NCBI GenBank assembly: GCA_030064795.1
Contig: JASJEI010000567.1
Location: forward strand, 1-5,885
Reading direction: 5' to 3'
Source of the DNA: Pleurocapsa sp. MO_226.B13
GTDB taxonomy: Bacteria; Cyanobacteriota; Cyanobacteriia; Cyanobacteriales; Xenococcaceae
DNA length: 5,885 bases
The notes under the pieces were generated by a model. The model searched no databases, was not told where the DNA came from, and worked only from the letters and a program-made list of their open reading frames with translations. Shown one piece after another: positions 1-5,884 of this stretch (the stretch's first letter is position 1; the number at the start of each line of letters is the position of its first letter). A program made the position numbers and the translations under genes.

Positions 1-277
1 ACTGTCCCTATATGAATCCTATAGGAGTAGTACCCGTTTTTTCGACCCAGATTCCTTATTTGCCGATGCCAAAATCAGGTCGTGGATGAAACTTGAACCC
101 GTAGCTGCTACCAAAGAAATCCTCAAAGAACTAAAAACCCATGGGTGGCAGGACTTTCAGAAATATTTAAGCAACTTAGGGATTGAGATCCAAGCCGAAA
201 TCTGGGGGTTAATTGTACCTTTAATCTTGCCTGAAATTGCTGAGGTTGAAAAGTATCATTCGTGGGCTGGTGGTTGA
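1..277 (+). CDS. 3' end of an unrecognised gene (5' end outside the window)
   Basis: The frame is open from base 2 to the TGA at 275-277, giving about 91 residues with no stop, so this is most likely the C-terminus of a longer protein. An ATG at 86 could start a 63-residue protein, but it has no clear Shine-Dalgarno, and the residues before it (SSTRFFDPDSLFADAKIRSW) look like ordinary globular protein. The visible part is mixed charged and hydrophobic, probably helical, with a short hydrophobic stretch (IWGLIVPLILPEI) near the end that is too short and too proline-rich to call a membrane segment. I do not recognise the family. The stop overlaps the possible GTG start (262) of the next frame by 16 bases, so translational coupling is possible. 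Coding is fairly likely; the function is unknown. Confidence 0.5.
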   Translation, partial: LSLYESYRSSTRFFDPDSLFADAKIRSWMKLEPVAATKEILKELKTHGWQDFQKYLSNLGIEIQAEIWGLIVPLILPEIAEVEKYHSWAGG

Positions 278-303
278 GCCATTGGACAGAGGGGAAATAT
301 ATA
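274..303 (+). promoter_or_regulatory. weak candidate sigma-70 type promoter
   Basis: TTGAGC at 274-279 and TATATA at 298-303 are separated by 18 bases, a partial match to the -35 and a good match to the -10 consensus. Transcription would start near 310, about 20 bases before the ATG at 331, which would favour that ATG over the upstream GTG at 262. This is a pattern match only, in AT-rich DNA where chance matches are common. Confidence 0.22.
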
Positions 304-330
304 AACAGAAATGATAGAGCGCTCGCCGAC

Positions 331-1971
331 ATGACAAATACAAGCGTAAGACAGGGGGCTCAATCCGCATCCTGTGAGCCAATAAATGAGCAGGAAGACT
401 TAGAAAAAAATTCATCCTTATTGCTACAAAGCGAAGGTAAAAACAACGGTCAAGAATCGGCTTTAAATGAGTCAAAAATTACTAGGGGATATAAATCAGA
501 CGAATCATGCTCAGACACCTCGATTTATTCAGTGGGGTTGGGGGCTTCAGCCTCGCAGCAAAGCAACTTGGGGGAATACAGACAACTCAGTTTGTGGAAA
601 TCGACCCCGACGCACAAACAGTCTTGCGATCGCATTTCCCAGGAATACCAATTCACCCAGACATCCGAGACTACCAACCAGAACCAGGAAAGTTTGACAT
701 CATTACCTGTGGGTTTCCCTGTTCTGGCACATCAAACGCAGGAACTAGAACAGGACTTAAACATCCAGCTTCCTCTCTTTGGCGAGAAGGACTTAGATGT
801 CTTATCGAGGCTCAACCCCGCTTCTGTATTATCGAACAACCTGAAGGAGTTATCCGACGAGGACTTCGAGCTATTCTTGGCGGACTCAGTTTGGCAGGAT
901 ACAGTTTTGAGGTTGAAATTATCTCAGCAGCAAGACTCGGAGCAGGTCACAGAAGAAGGCGACTATTCGTTATTTCCTACCCTGACGAGCAACGTATCCT
1001 CTACGAGCAGACCTGCTGGTCAGACCAAATGCGATCGTTGGTTCAAAGACAACGGGCTAATTCAACCTGGTTATCAGTTAGGCGCACAGGCGATCGCGAT
1101 GATTATGGGATTTCCCATGGACTGGTTCGATTGTCTGTCCCCAACAGAACACCAGGAAGAATCAGAGCAAGATACCTCGCAGGAAGAACAGTCACCCCAG
1201 GACAAGCAGCGATCGCCCTTAGAAGAGTCCTCTACCTCTCAGAAATTACTGGGGGGAGAGAAGAAATTACTAGAACATAAGAGGGGGGAACGTTCATCAC
1301 TTAGTCAAAGAATTTCTATTCCCTGCATCGTTAAGCAGCCCAAACAACCCGAAGTTAAAGGGGTAATTAGGAAGGATGAAGGCGATCGCTTAAGAGTAGA
1401 AACTAACGGTGAAAAGATTTTTGTCTCCAAGCTGTTTGTTTATCCAGACTTTCCTGAAAGTGTCGGACAGATCGATGAATTATTGCAGGGGGGATTGAAC
1501 AAAAGTTCTAGCAAAAATACTGCTGACTCTCATAAAAAAGTGATAGACACTTCAGATAAATGTTCTAGCAAAACAACTCCCCCCAGTAAAAATTGTTCTA
1601 GGAAAAATCGACGGAAGAAAGGTGAAGGAAGCGGAGCGATTTTTTATCGTACAGTTACAAAGAACGGCAGAGACTATCAAGAGGCTTACTATCATTGGCG
1701 GGAGAATGGCAAACAGAAAAGTAAATACATTCCATTGAAGCTACTAGATCAGGTAAAACAAGCCGAATCTAGAAAACTGCCAGTTGAAGACATTTTGGTT
1801 TTACTGGGGTGTATAGAAAAATGTTCTAGGAAAAAGTCCGATACTTCTATCATCTCGACCGATGACAAAGTGATAGACACTTGGGATAAATGTTCTAGGA
1901 AAAAAATAGGCGCTGTTCAAAAACAGGGGATTTTGGGTAACAAAAGCAGCTTAAAATCAGCCAAGTTTTGA
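331..1971 (+). CDS. Outer overlapping gene: methyltransferase-C-terminus-like protein with Cys-Ser-Lys repeats
   Basis: An open frame of 546 codons from ATG 331 (569 from a GTG at 262; neither start has a good Shine-Dalgarno). It fully contains the methyltransferase gene at 507-1280 in a different frame. Numbered from ATG 331: residues 1-190 are Ser/Gln/Thr/Glu rich. Residues 211-266 contain DYSLFPTLTS, then SRPAGQTKCDRWF, then MIMGFPMDWF, a pattern I know from the target-recognition and pre-motif-X region of C5-cytosine methyltransferases. Residues about 342-378 form a compact block ending SKLFVYPDFPES. Residues about 433-494 (GSGAIFYRTVTKNG to YIPLKLL) resemble a small domain found in cyanobacterial and mobile-element proteins, loosely like DUF6788. 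Basic CSRKK-type repeats flank this domain. No methyltransferase catalytic motifs occur in this frame. The conserved-looking blocks outside the overlap argue that the frame is genuinely translated. The function is unknown; a DNA-binding or specificity partner of the methyltransferase is an inference. Confidence 0.6.
   Translation: MTNTSVRQGAQSASCEPINEQEDLEKNSSLLLQSEGKNNGQESALNESKITRGYKSDESCSDTSIYSVGLGASASQQSNLGEYRQLSLWKSTPTHKQSCDRISQEYQFTQTSETTNQNQESLTSLPVGFPVLAHQTQELEQDLNIQLPLFGEKDLDVLSRLNPASVLSNNLKELSDEDFELFLADSVWQDTVLRLKLSQQQDSEQVTEEGDYSLFPTLTSNVSSTSRPAGQTKCDRWFKDNGLIQPGYQLGAQAIAMIMGFPMDWFDCLSPTEHQEESEQDTSQEEQSPQDKQRSPLEESSTSQKLLGGEKKLLEHKRGERSSLSQRISIPCIVKQPKQPEVKGVIRKDEGDRLRVETNGEKIFVSKLFVYPDFPESVGQIDELLQGGLNKSSSKNTADSHKKVIDTSDKCSSKTTPPSKNCSRKNRRKKGEGSGAIFYRTVTKNGRDYQEAYYHWRENGKQKSKYIPLKLLDQVKQAESRKLPVEDILVLLGCIEKCSRKKSDTSIISTDDKVIDTWDKCSRKKIGAVQKQGILGNKSSLKSAKF
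507..1280 (+). CDS. DNA (cytosine-5-)-methyltransferase, small orphan type
   Basis: A 257-residue protein that would transfer a methyl group from S-adenosylmethionine to C5 of cytosine in a specific DNA site. The motifs appear in order: motif I DLFSGVGGFSLA (6-17, cofactor binding), the acidic motif II residue E31, D52 (motif III), motif IV GFPCSGTSNAG (69-79) with catalytic Cys72, motif VI as IIEQPEGV with E110, motif VIII HRRRRLFVI (148-156), and motif X as GRTVTPGQAAIALRRVL (226-242). Starting at ATG 507 places motif I at residue 6, the usual position, although the nearest AGGGG (484-488) is 18 bases upstream, too far for good initiation. Motif VI reads EQP where ENV is usual, and only about 55 residues separate motif VIII from motif X, so the target-recognition domain is very short. 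No restriction enzyme gene is present in the window. The whole gene lies inside a longer frame on the same strand. Family assignment is confident; the recognition site cannot be read from the sequence. Confidence 0.85.
   Translation: MLRHLDLFSGVGGFSLAAKQLGGIQTTQFVEIDPDAQTVLRSHFPGIPIHPDIRDYQPEPGKFDIITCGFPCSGTSNAGTRTGLKHPASSLWREGLRCLIEAQPRFCIIEQPEGVIRRGLRAILGGLSLAGYSFEVEIISAARLGAGHRRRRLFVISYPDEQRILYEQTCWSDQMRSLVQRQRANSTWLSVRRTGDRDDYGISHGLVRLSVPNRTPGRIRARYLAGRTVTPGQAAIALRRVLYLSEITGGREEITRT
1503..1904 (+). repeat. Five copies of a TGTTCTAGSAAAA motif encoding Cys-Ser-(Arg/Ser)-Lys
   Basis: Near-identical copies begin at about 1503 (variant AGTTCTAGCAAAAA), 1561, 1594, 1822 and 1891 (TGTTCTAGGAAAAA or TGTTCTAGCAAAA). 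All are in the same frame of the outer gene and encode SSSK, CSSK, CSRK, CSRKK and CSRKK. The copies at 1561 and 1891 belong to a longer repeat, about 36 bases (1537-1573 and 1867-1903), that starts AAAGTGATAGACACTT and encodes KVIDTxDKCS(S/R)K. The repeats bracket the compact GSGAIFYRT domain. They could be a peptide-level basic linker, a nucleic-acid-level element, or a footprint of local duplication. Confidence 0.75.
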
Positions 1972-2019
1972 CTTCGCTTTAAGAACAAAAGTCTTATTAC
2001 AGGAGCCTAATTTTTAGGC
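1972..2019. other. Intergenic junction with a small hairpin at the left edge of the insertion sequence
   Basis: This short gap lies between the stop of the outer gene and the transposase stop. It contains a perfect 6-bp inverted repeat, GCCTAA (2005-2010) and TTAGGC (2014-2019) with a 3-base loop, which overlaps the transposase stop codon. No T-run follows on either strand, so it is not a convincing intrinsic terminator. It may be part of the insertion sequence end. Confidence 0.4.
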
Positions 2020-3486
2020 CCGCTGAAAAAGCTCAAACCCCAATAGTTCCAGCCAATGTGGATGCTTTTCTCCTGTCATTAATTCCGTCGGACTTTTGCC
2101 TACTCGTTCGGGGACTCGGCTTTCTGAGAAGGTGCGATGATTGAAGAAAAACCTGAGCAGGTCAAGATAGTCCGAATTCAAGTGCTTTCTGAGGAAAAAG
2201 TAGTTCCTGAGGCGAGAATTGAGGTTTTCAACTAAAGAACTGGCTCTAGGGGTCGATTCCATTGCCGATTCTACTGCTTCTTTCACTGGGAGAAACTTGC
2301 CGGAAAGTAGCTTGTAGACTTGATTCCATCTCTGCCAATAGATATCAGTGGATAGGGATTCCTTCATTAACAAACAGACTTGTCGAACCTGAGAGAGAGA
2401 AATCTGAAACTTGTGAGCAATATCCGCTAATTTCTGGTCGAGGACTTGAGCAAAAGCTAGTAAATCTTCTTTTTGATTCGATAAAGCGATTCTCAACTTT
2501 CTAATCCCTTTCTGGTTTTCACATTCTCTTTGTTGCAGTTCTGAGATGATGAAATTCATCAATTCCATTCTTTCAGACCACTCTGGCCCAGCCAAGGATA
2601 AAATATCAATTCTCAACCAATAGAGTAATATTTTGATGTCAGCGACTAAATTTAGCAATTCTACTTCATTTTTGCGGGCTTGAGTTAACTTAGCTGACAA
2701 TTTATTTCCTTTACCCTTTAATTTAGCTGACTCCATTTTCTGTTCGAGCTCTTGTCTTTGGGTCTTAGCTCCCTGGGCTTTTTTAGCTAAATTACGGCAT
2801 AAAGCGTCACTTTGGTCAAATATATGCCACACATCACCGTGGCATGGCTTATCTCCCCAAGCAGCTTTTTGTCCCGCTCTGATTCCTTGACCTGCGTCAG
2901 CGATTGTGTAGTCGGGATTCAATCCTTGTGACTCGGCTTCGAGTAAATACCAGCCCCAGGTATCTTCATCTCGGTGTTCGACAGCCTCCAGGAGAAAACA
3001 GTAAGTAGAATCAGCATCCACTCCTGTCAATACGGGTTGAGTACTGTGAAATAGTTCATCAAGTAATGCTACCCCGATTGAGGATAAATCTTGAGTTTGA
3101 TTGATTTCTCTAGCTTTGGCTACTGCTGCCATGACTCGGTTATGGATTGTACTGATACTGATGGGATAATCAAACAAATCTCTTAATATCTCTTTAACTC
3201 CTCGATAAGAGCAGTGACATATCAGAATCAATGCCAAAATCAACTGAAATATCCATGTTTGCGTGACGGGCAGATAATACAAAACTTCATGTTCTGGTGC
3301 TTTCTTCTCAAACGCCTGATTTAAAGCTTGTTGAGCGATCTCTTTCTGTTGATAGATAAATTTGCGGCTAACTTGCTCTTGGTGAGCTATCTGGGTTATG
3401 GGTTCTTGTTTAGACAGAACTTTAACAGCGATTTCTTGGCGCTGAAGAGGATGAAGACGAGAAGCTACAGAAGAAGATGGATTCAC
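2014..3486 (-). CDS. DDE-type transposase of an insertion sequence
   Basis: A 490-residue protein that would cut and rejoin the ends of its own element. Residues about 11-50 look like a helix-turn-helix that binds the element ends (EIAVKVLSKQEPITQIAHQ and following). The probable catalytic acids are D157 or D159 in GVDADSTYCF, D197 in TIADAGQG, and E420 in SSLVENLNSRLRN, the usual spread-out DDE arrangement with a helical insertion before the last Glu. Residues about 235-285 are Lys/Gln/Glu rich and probably coiled coil within that insertion. The C-terminus (KSPTELMTG, HPHWLELLG) is of a kind I recall in cyanobacterial transposases, but I cannot name the IS family. The GTG start at 3484-3486 is supported by AGGTGAG 8 bases upstream on the minus strand. 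The frame is intact with no internal stop, so the protein could be active. Confidence 0.85.
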   Translation of the reverse strand: MNPSSSVASRLHPLQRQEIAVKVLSKQEPITQIAHQEQVSRKFIYQQKEIAQQALNQAFEKKAPEHEVLYYLPVTQTWIFQLILALILICHCSYRGVKEILRDLFDYPISISTIHNRVMAAVAKAREINQTQDLSSIGVALLDELFHSTQPVLTGVDADSTYCFLLEAVEHRDEDTWGWYLLEAESQGLNPDYTIADAGQGIRAGQKAAWGDKPCHGDVWHIFDQSDALCRNLAKKAQGAKTQRQELEQKMESAKLKGKGNKLSAKLTQARKNEVELLNLVADIKILLYWLRIDILSLAGPEWSERMELMNFIISELQQRECENQKGIRKLRIALSNQKEDLLAFAQVLDQKLADIAHKFQISLSQVRQVCLLMKESLSTDIYWQRWNQVYKLLSGKFLPVKEAVESAMESTPRASSLVENLNSRLRNYFFLRKHLNSDYLDLLRFFFNHRTFSESRVPERVGKSPTELMTGEKHPHWLELLGFELFQRA

Positions 3487-3612
3487 TCAGTTTACTCACC
3501 TATTGGGCTAATTTTCCGTAATTCTCTTAGTATTACTCATGTCTCTCTCGTCCGCCCGCCTAATTAGAACTAATGTTCTGTTAGAGTTGGTAATTTTCCC
3601 TTCATACTGTAA
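3487..3612. other. Non-coding right flank of the transposase and junction with the truncated gene
   Basis: No credible coding sequence is present here, and stops occur in all three + frames. It contains the transposase leader, a small inverted repeat AGAAC-TAAT-GTTCT (3566-3579), the right copy of GCCTAATT (3558-3565), and the in-frame TAA (3610-3612) that closes the following gene's frame on its 5' side. One edge of the insertion sequence must lie in this interval. Confidence 0.5.
3495..3501 (-). promoter_or_regulatory. Ribosome binding site of the transposase
   Basis: On the minus strand this reads AGGTGAG, a near-consensus Shine-Dalgarno 8 bases before the GTG at 3486. It fixes that non-ATG codon as the start. 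It is the only well-placed ribosome binding site I see in the window. Confidence 0.65.
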
Positions 3613-5844
3613 CCTTGTTTTGAACAGCGCCAAGAAGTTTCTGTAATCGCTTACAAGAATGTTGCTACTGGGAAAGGTGCCACTCTCCCTTTTCCAGTTC
3701 CTGCTGCTGCTGCCATTCCCCATCAAAGAGCGATATCTCGTGCTTTGCGTTCATTAAATCAGAAAGTTCCTTCCAAAACCATAAAAGTTCTCGATGAACC
3801 CAAAACCATTACTCAATCAGCAGAAGAAGAATTTTGTCTTCCTATTTTGAAGCCAGCACTAGAAAGATGGTTAGATCTAGTCTTAATCGTTGAAACCAGC
3901 CCTTCTTATGGGATCTGGCAAAAAACAATCAAAGAATTTAAGAATTTACTACTACTCCAGGGAACATTTCGTGATGTTAAATGTTGGTATGCCAACTTTG
4001 ATAATGACGATCGGCTTAATTTTCGTTCTCAGCAAGGAAGTCCTCGTTCTCCCAAAGAATTGATTACACTAAATAGCGATCGCATTATTCTAATTTTGAG
4101 TGATTGTGTGTCTTTAGCTTGGTATAGAGAGAGTTGGAGCAAATGGATTAACTATTGGGGGAAATATCATCCTGTAACTATATTGCAGATGCTCCCGCCT
4201 TCTTTTTGGCGCAGAACGGCTCTAGGTCAAATGGATTCAGTTTGGTTGAGTTCGCAAAATTCTGGCGTTGTTAATCAACGCTGGAAACAAGAAAGTGCTA
4301 CGCCGTGGGATGAAGATACCCCTAAAGGTTTCCCTTTACCGATTGTTACTTTAGACCCCTATGCTTTAGAGGTATGGGCTAAAGGAATTGCAGGAACAAG
4401 CTCTACAGAATTGACGGGAGTTTATCTACAGGCTTTAGAATCTCCTCCCAGCCATTCCTCTTCTTCTACGACTCCTGAGAAGGCTGAACAACTTTTTGAG
4501 CAATTTATGGAGACGGCATCTCCCACTGCTAGAAGATTAGCTGCTTTATTATCGGCCGTTCCCGTACAGTTACCCATCGTGAGATTAGTTCAGCACTCTC
4601 TTTTGGCTACAGCTTCTAGTGCCGTTCATGTGGCAGAAATATTTTTAAGTGGAATTGTTAGAAAAATTGAGGATGATCCTAACCCAGAAAAACGTCTTTA
4701 TGATTTTGAGTCGGGATTAAGAGAAAAATTCAATCGGACTCTCCCTAAACAAGAAATTGTCAGTGTTATAGATCGTATTTCAATTTATATAGCTCGCCGA
4801 CTAGGAGTTTCTCTTGATGAATTCCGAGCTATGTTATTTGTTCCTACTTCCAAGCTAGAATCGCCAATAGCCAGAGAAATTGGCGAGTTTGCTCGGATTT
4901 CTAAAACGGTGTTACAAGGTTTAGGGCAAGAATACGCCGAATTTGTGGCTAATTTAGAAACAGATTATGTTTATTCTGATGATTTAGGAGTTCTGCTTAA
5001 GAAGTTTTCCTACAATGTTGCGACTGTTCAAATCAAATTAGAGTTTAATATTGTTACTTTAGTTCCCAAAGAACAAATCAATAATCGACCCAAACCAGAA
5101 GATATCTATTTCCGTGAAGATGTTTATTACGAGGCTTTTTCCAGAAAGGGTCGCTATCAAAGTTATCAAGAATTAACTAACAACGAACAAGAAGGAATAG
5201 ATTATCGCATTCGTTTTCGTCAAGAAAATTCCGATGTCGCTATCGTTGCCCATCACGGGGGAAAAATTCAACTAGGAACTACAGAAATAGCAGATGCGAT
5301 CGCAGGAGAAGATTACAGTTTTTATTCTTTTGAAGGACTCAAAGAAGGTTCTGGAAATGATGCTCTTCATATCCCTAGTCATAAATTTGATGAACCTCAT
5401 GCTCTAGAGATTGTTAGTAAATGCACAAAGGTCATTACAATTCATGGCATTGCTGCTAATGATGAAAATATTTATGTTGGAGGTTTAAATGACAGCTTAA
5501 AAGAACAAATTAAGCAATCTCTGAAAAAAGCAGGTTTTTCAGAAATCAACGATGTTAGTGTAAAATCTCAAGATAAAAATCCCCAAAATATTTGCAATCG
5601 CGGTCAAACAGGAAAAGGAGTACAAATAGGAATATCTTGGAGATTAAGGAAAAAACTGTTTGACAGTTTAAAAAGTGAAAGCAATGAACCAACATTATTC
5701 GATCGCTTTATCCAGGCAATAAGAGATGCTCTTTCCCCACTAGAAGCAGCAGGTTGGCGATCGCAAATTACTGAAGGAGAAGTTGACTACTACACTGAAG
5801 ACGTAACCGTTCATTCCCCCTCCAAAAAAGCAAGGGAAATCTAG
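3613..5844 (+). pseudogene. 5'-truncated SAV_2336-type module fused to a poly-gamma-glutamate hydrolase-like domain
   Basis: The frame is open from 3613 to the TAG at 5842-5844. Its only start codon is a TTG at 3745, inside conserved sequence, so the 5' end appears lost (a TTG-started 699-residue product remains possible). Codons before 3745 read VATGKGATLPFPVPAAAAIP and HQRAISRAL, typical of SAV_2336-type N-terminal modules; the helical segment that normally precedes them is absent. Numbered from the TTG: residues 32-120 carry LPILKPALERWLDLVLIVE, then ETSPS (50-54), GTFRDV, GSPRSPKEL and ILSDC (117-121), a VWA-like pattern. Residues about 250-405 are helical (FMETASPTARRLAALLSAV, YDFESGLREKF). 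Residues 420-440 (FSYNVATVQI) resemble a linker I know ahead of FGE-type domains. Residues about 470-695 match poly-gamma-glutamate hydrolases: SYQELTNNE, HGGKIQLGTTE (H504), ITIHG (H567), YVGGL, NICNRGQTGKGVQ. Two expected glutamates are missing. The role may be conflict or stress signalling (inference). Confidence 0.7.
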
Positions 5845-5850
5845 GACATG

Positions 5851-5884
5851 GCGATCTCGCTTTCGCGAGGCGCTGCGCGATCGC
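5851..5884. repeat. GC-rich palindromic interspersed repeat after the last gene
   Basis: An outer pair, GCGATC (5851-5856) and GATCGC (5879-5884), encloses two small hairpins: CTCGC-TTTC-GCGAG (5856-5869) and GCG-CTG-CGC (5870-5878). Together they could fold as a three-way junction. Similar GC-rich palindromes containing the HIP1 core are common between cyanobacterial genes. It starts 7 bases after the stop codon at 5842-5844 and might also act as a transcript end or mRNA stabiliser. It may continue beyond the window. Confidence 0.6.

Larger units (their letters stand above)
2005..3565 (-). mobile_element. Insertion sequence, about 1.55 kb, ends approximate
   Basis: One transposase gene fills nearly all of this stretch, as is typical of an insertion sequence. 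Proposed limits come from an 8-base direct repeat, GCCTAATT, at 2005-2012 and 3558-3565, which flanks the transposase on both sides and could be a target-site duplication. The sequences just inside it match only weakly as terminal inverted repeats. An alternative pair of ends is TTACAG (1997-2002) and CTGTAA (3607-3612), which are inverted relative to each other. The right end must lie before about 3613, where the next gene's conserved sequence begins. There is no HIP1 octamer in the element, unlike the surrounding DNA. Exact boundaries and IS family are unresolved. Confidence 0.55.
626..5884. repeat. HIP1 octamers (GCGATCGC), eight copies
   Basis: Exact copies lie at 626-633, 1090-1097, 1209-1216, 1382-1389, 4076-4083, 5296-5303, 5757-5764 and 5877-5884; 1031-1038 is one base off. 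Fewer than one copy would be expected by chance in this length. The motif is a known cyanobacterial genome signature. None occurs between 1390 and 4075, an interval that includes the insertion sequence. Confidence 0.9.

Noticed and set aside
123..475. Two short minus-strand frames opposite the first gene and the start of the outer gene
   Set aside because: No domain pattern, no ribosome binding site, and they lie antisense to better-supported frames.
467..697. A 76-codon + strand frame starting just before the methyltransferase
   Set aside because: It is the third frame through the same DNA, rich in Arg, Pro and Asn without any recognisable pattern, and short. It looks like a shadow of the two other frames.
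1503..1904. The repeated TGTTCTAG motif as a CRISPR array
   Set aside because: The repeats are too short, the spacing is irregular (from about 33 to over 200 bases), and they sit in frame within a coding sequence.
2005..2019. The GCCTAA/TTAGGC hairpin as an intrinsic terminator
   Set aside because: The stem is only 6 bp and no T-run follows on either strand.
2262..2504. An 80-codon + strand frame inside the transposase gene
   Set aside because: It is antisense to the intact transposase and has no family resemblance.
3620..3647. TTGAAC and TGTAAT, 16 bases apart, as a promoter for the truncated gene
   Set aside because: It lies within former coding sequence of the SAV_2336 module and has only a partial -35 match; a chance match is the simpler explanation.
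3508..3726. A 72-codon minus-strand frame across the insertion sequence junction
   Set aside because: It runs antisense into the conserved SAV_2336 segment and crosses the probable element end, so it is likely an accident of the junction.
3745..5844. Treating the TTG at 3745 as the normal start of an intact gene
   Set aside because: Conserved module sequence is readable in frame upstream of it, it has no ribosome binding site, and it falls in the middle of the conserved HQRAISRALRSL segment.
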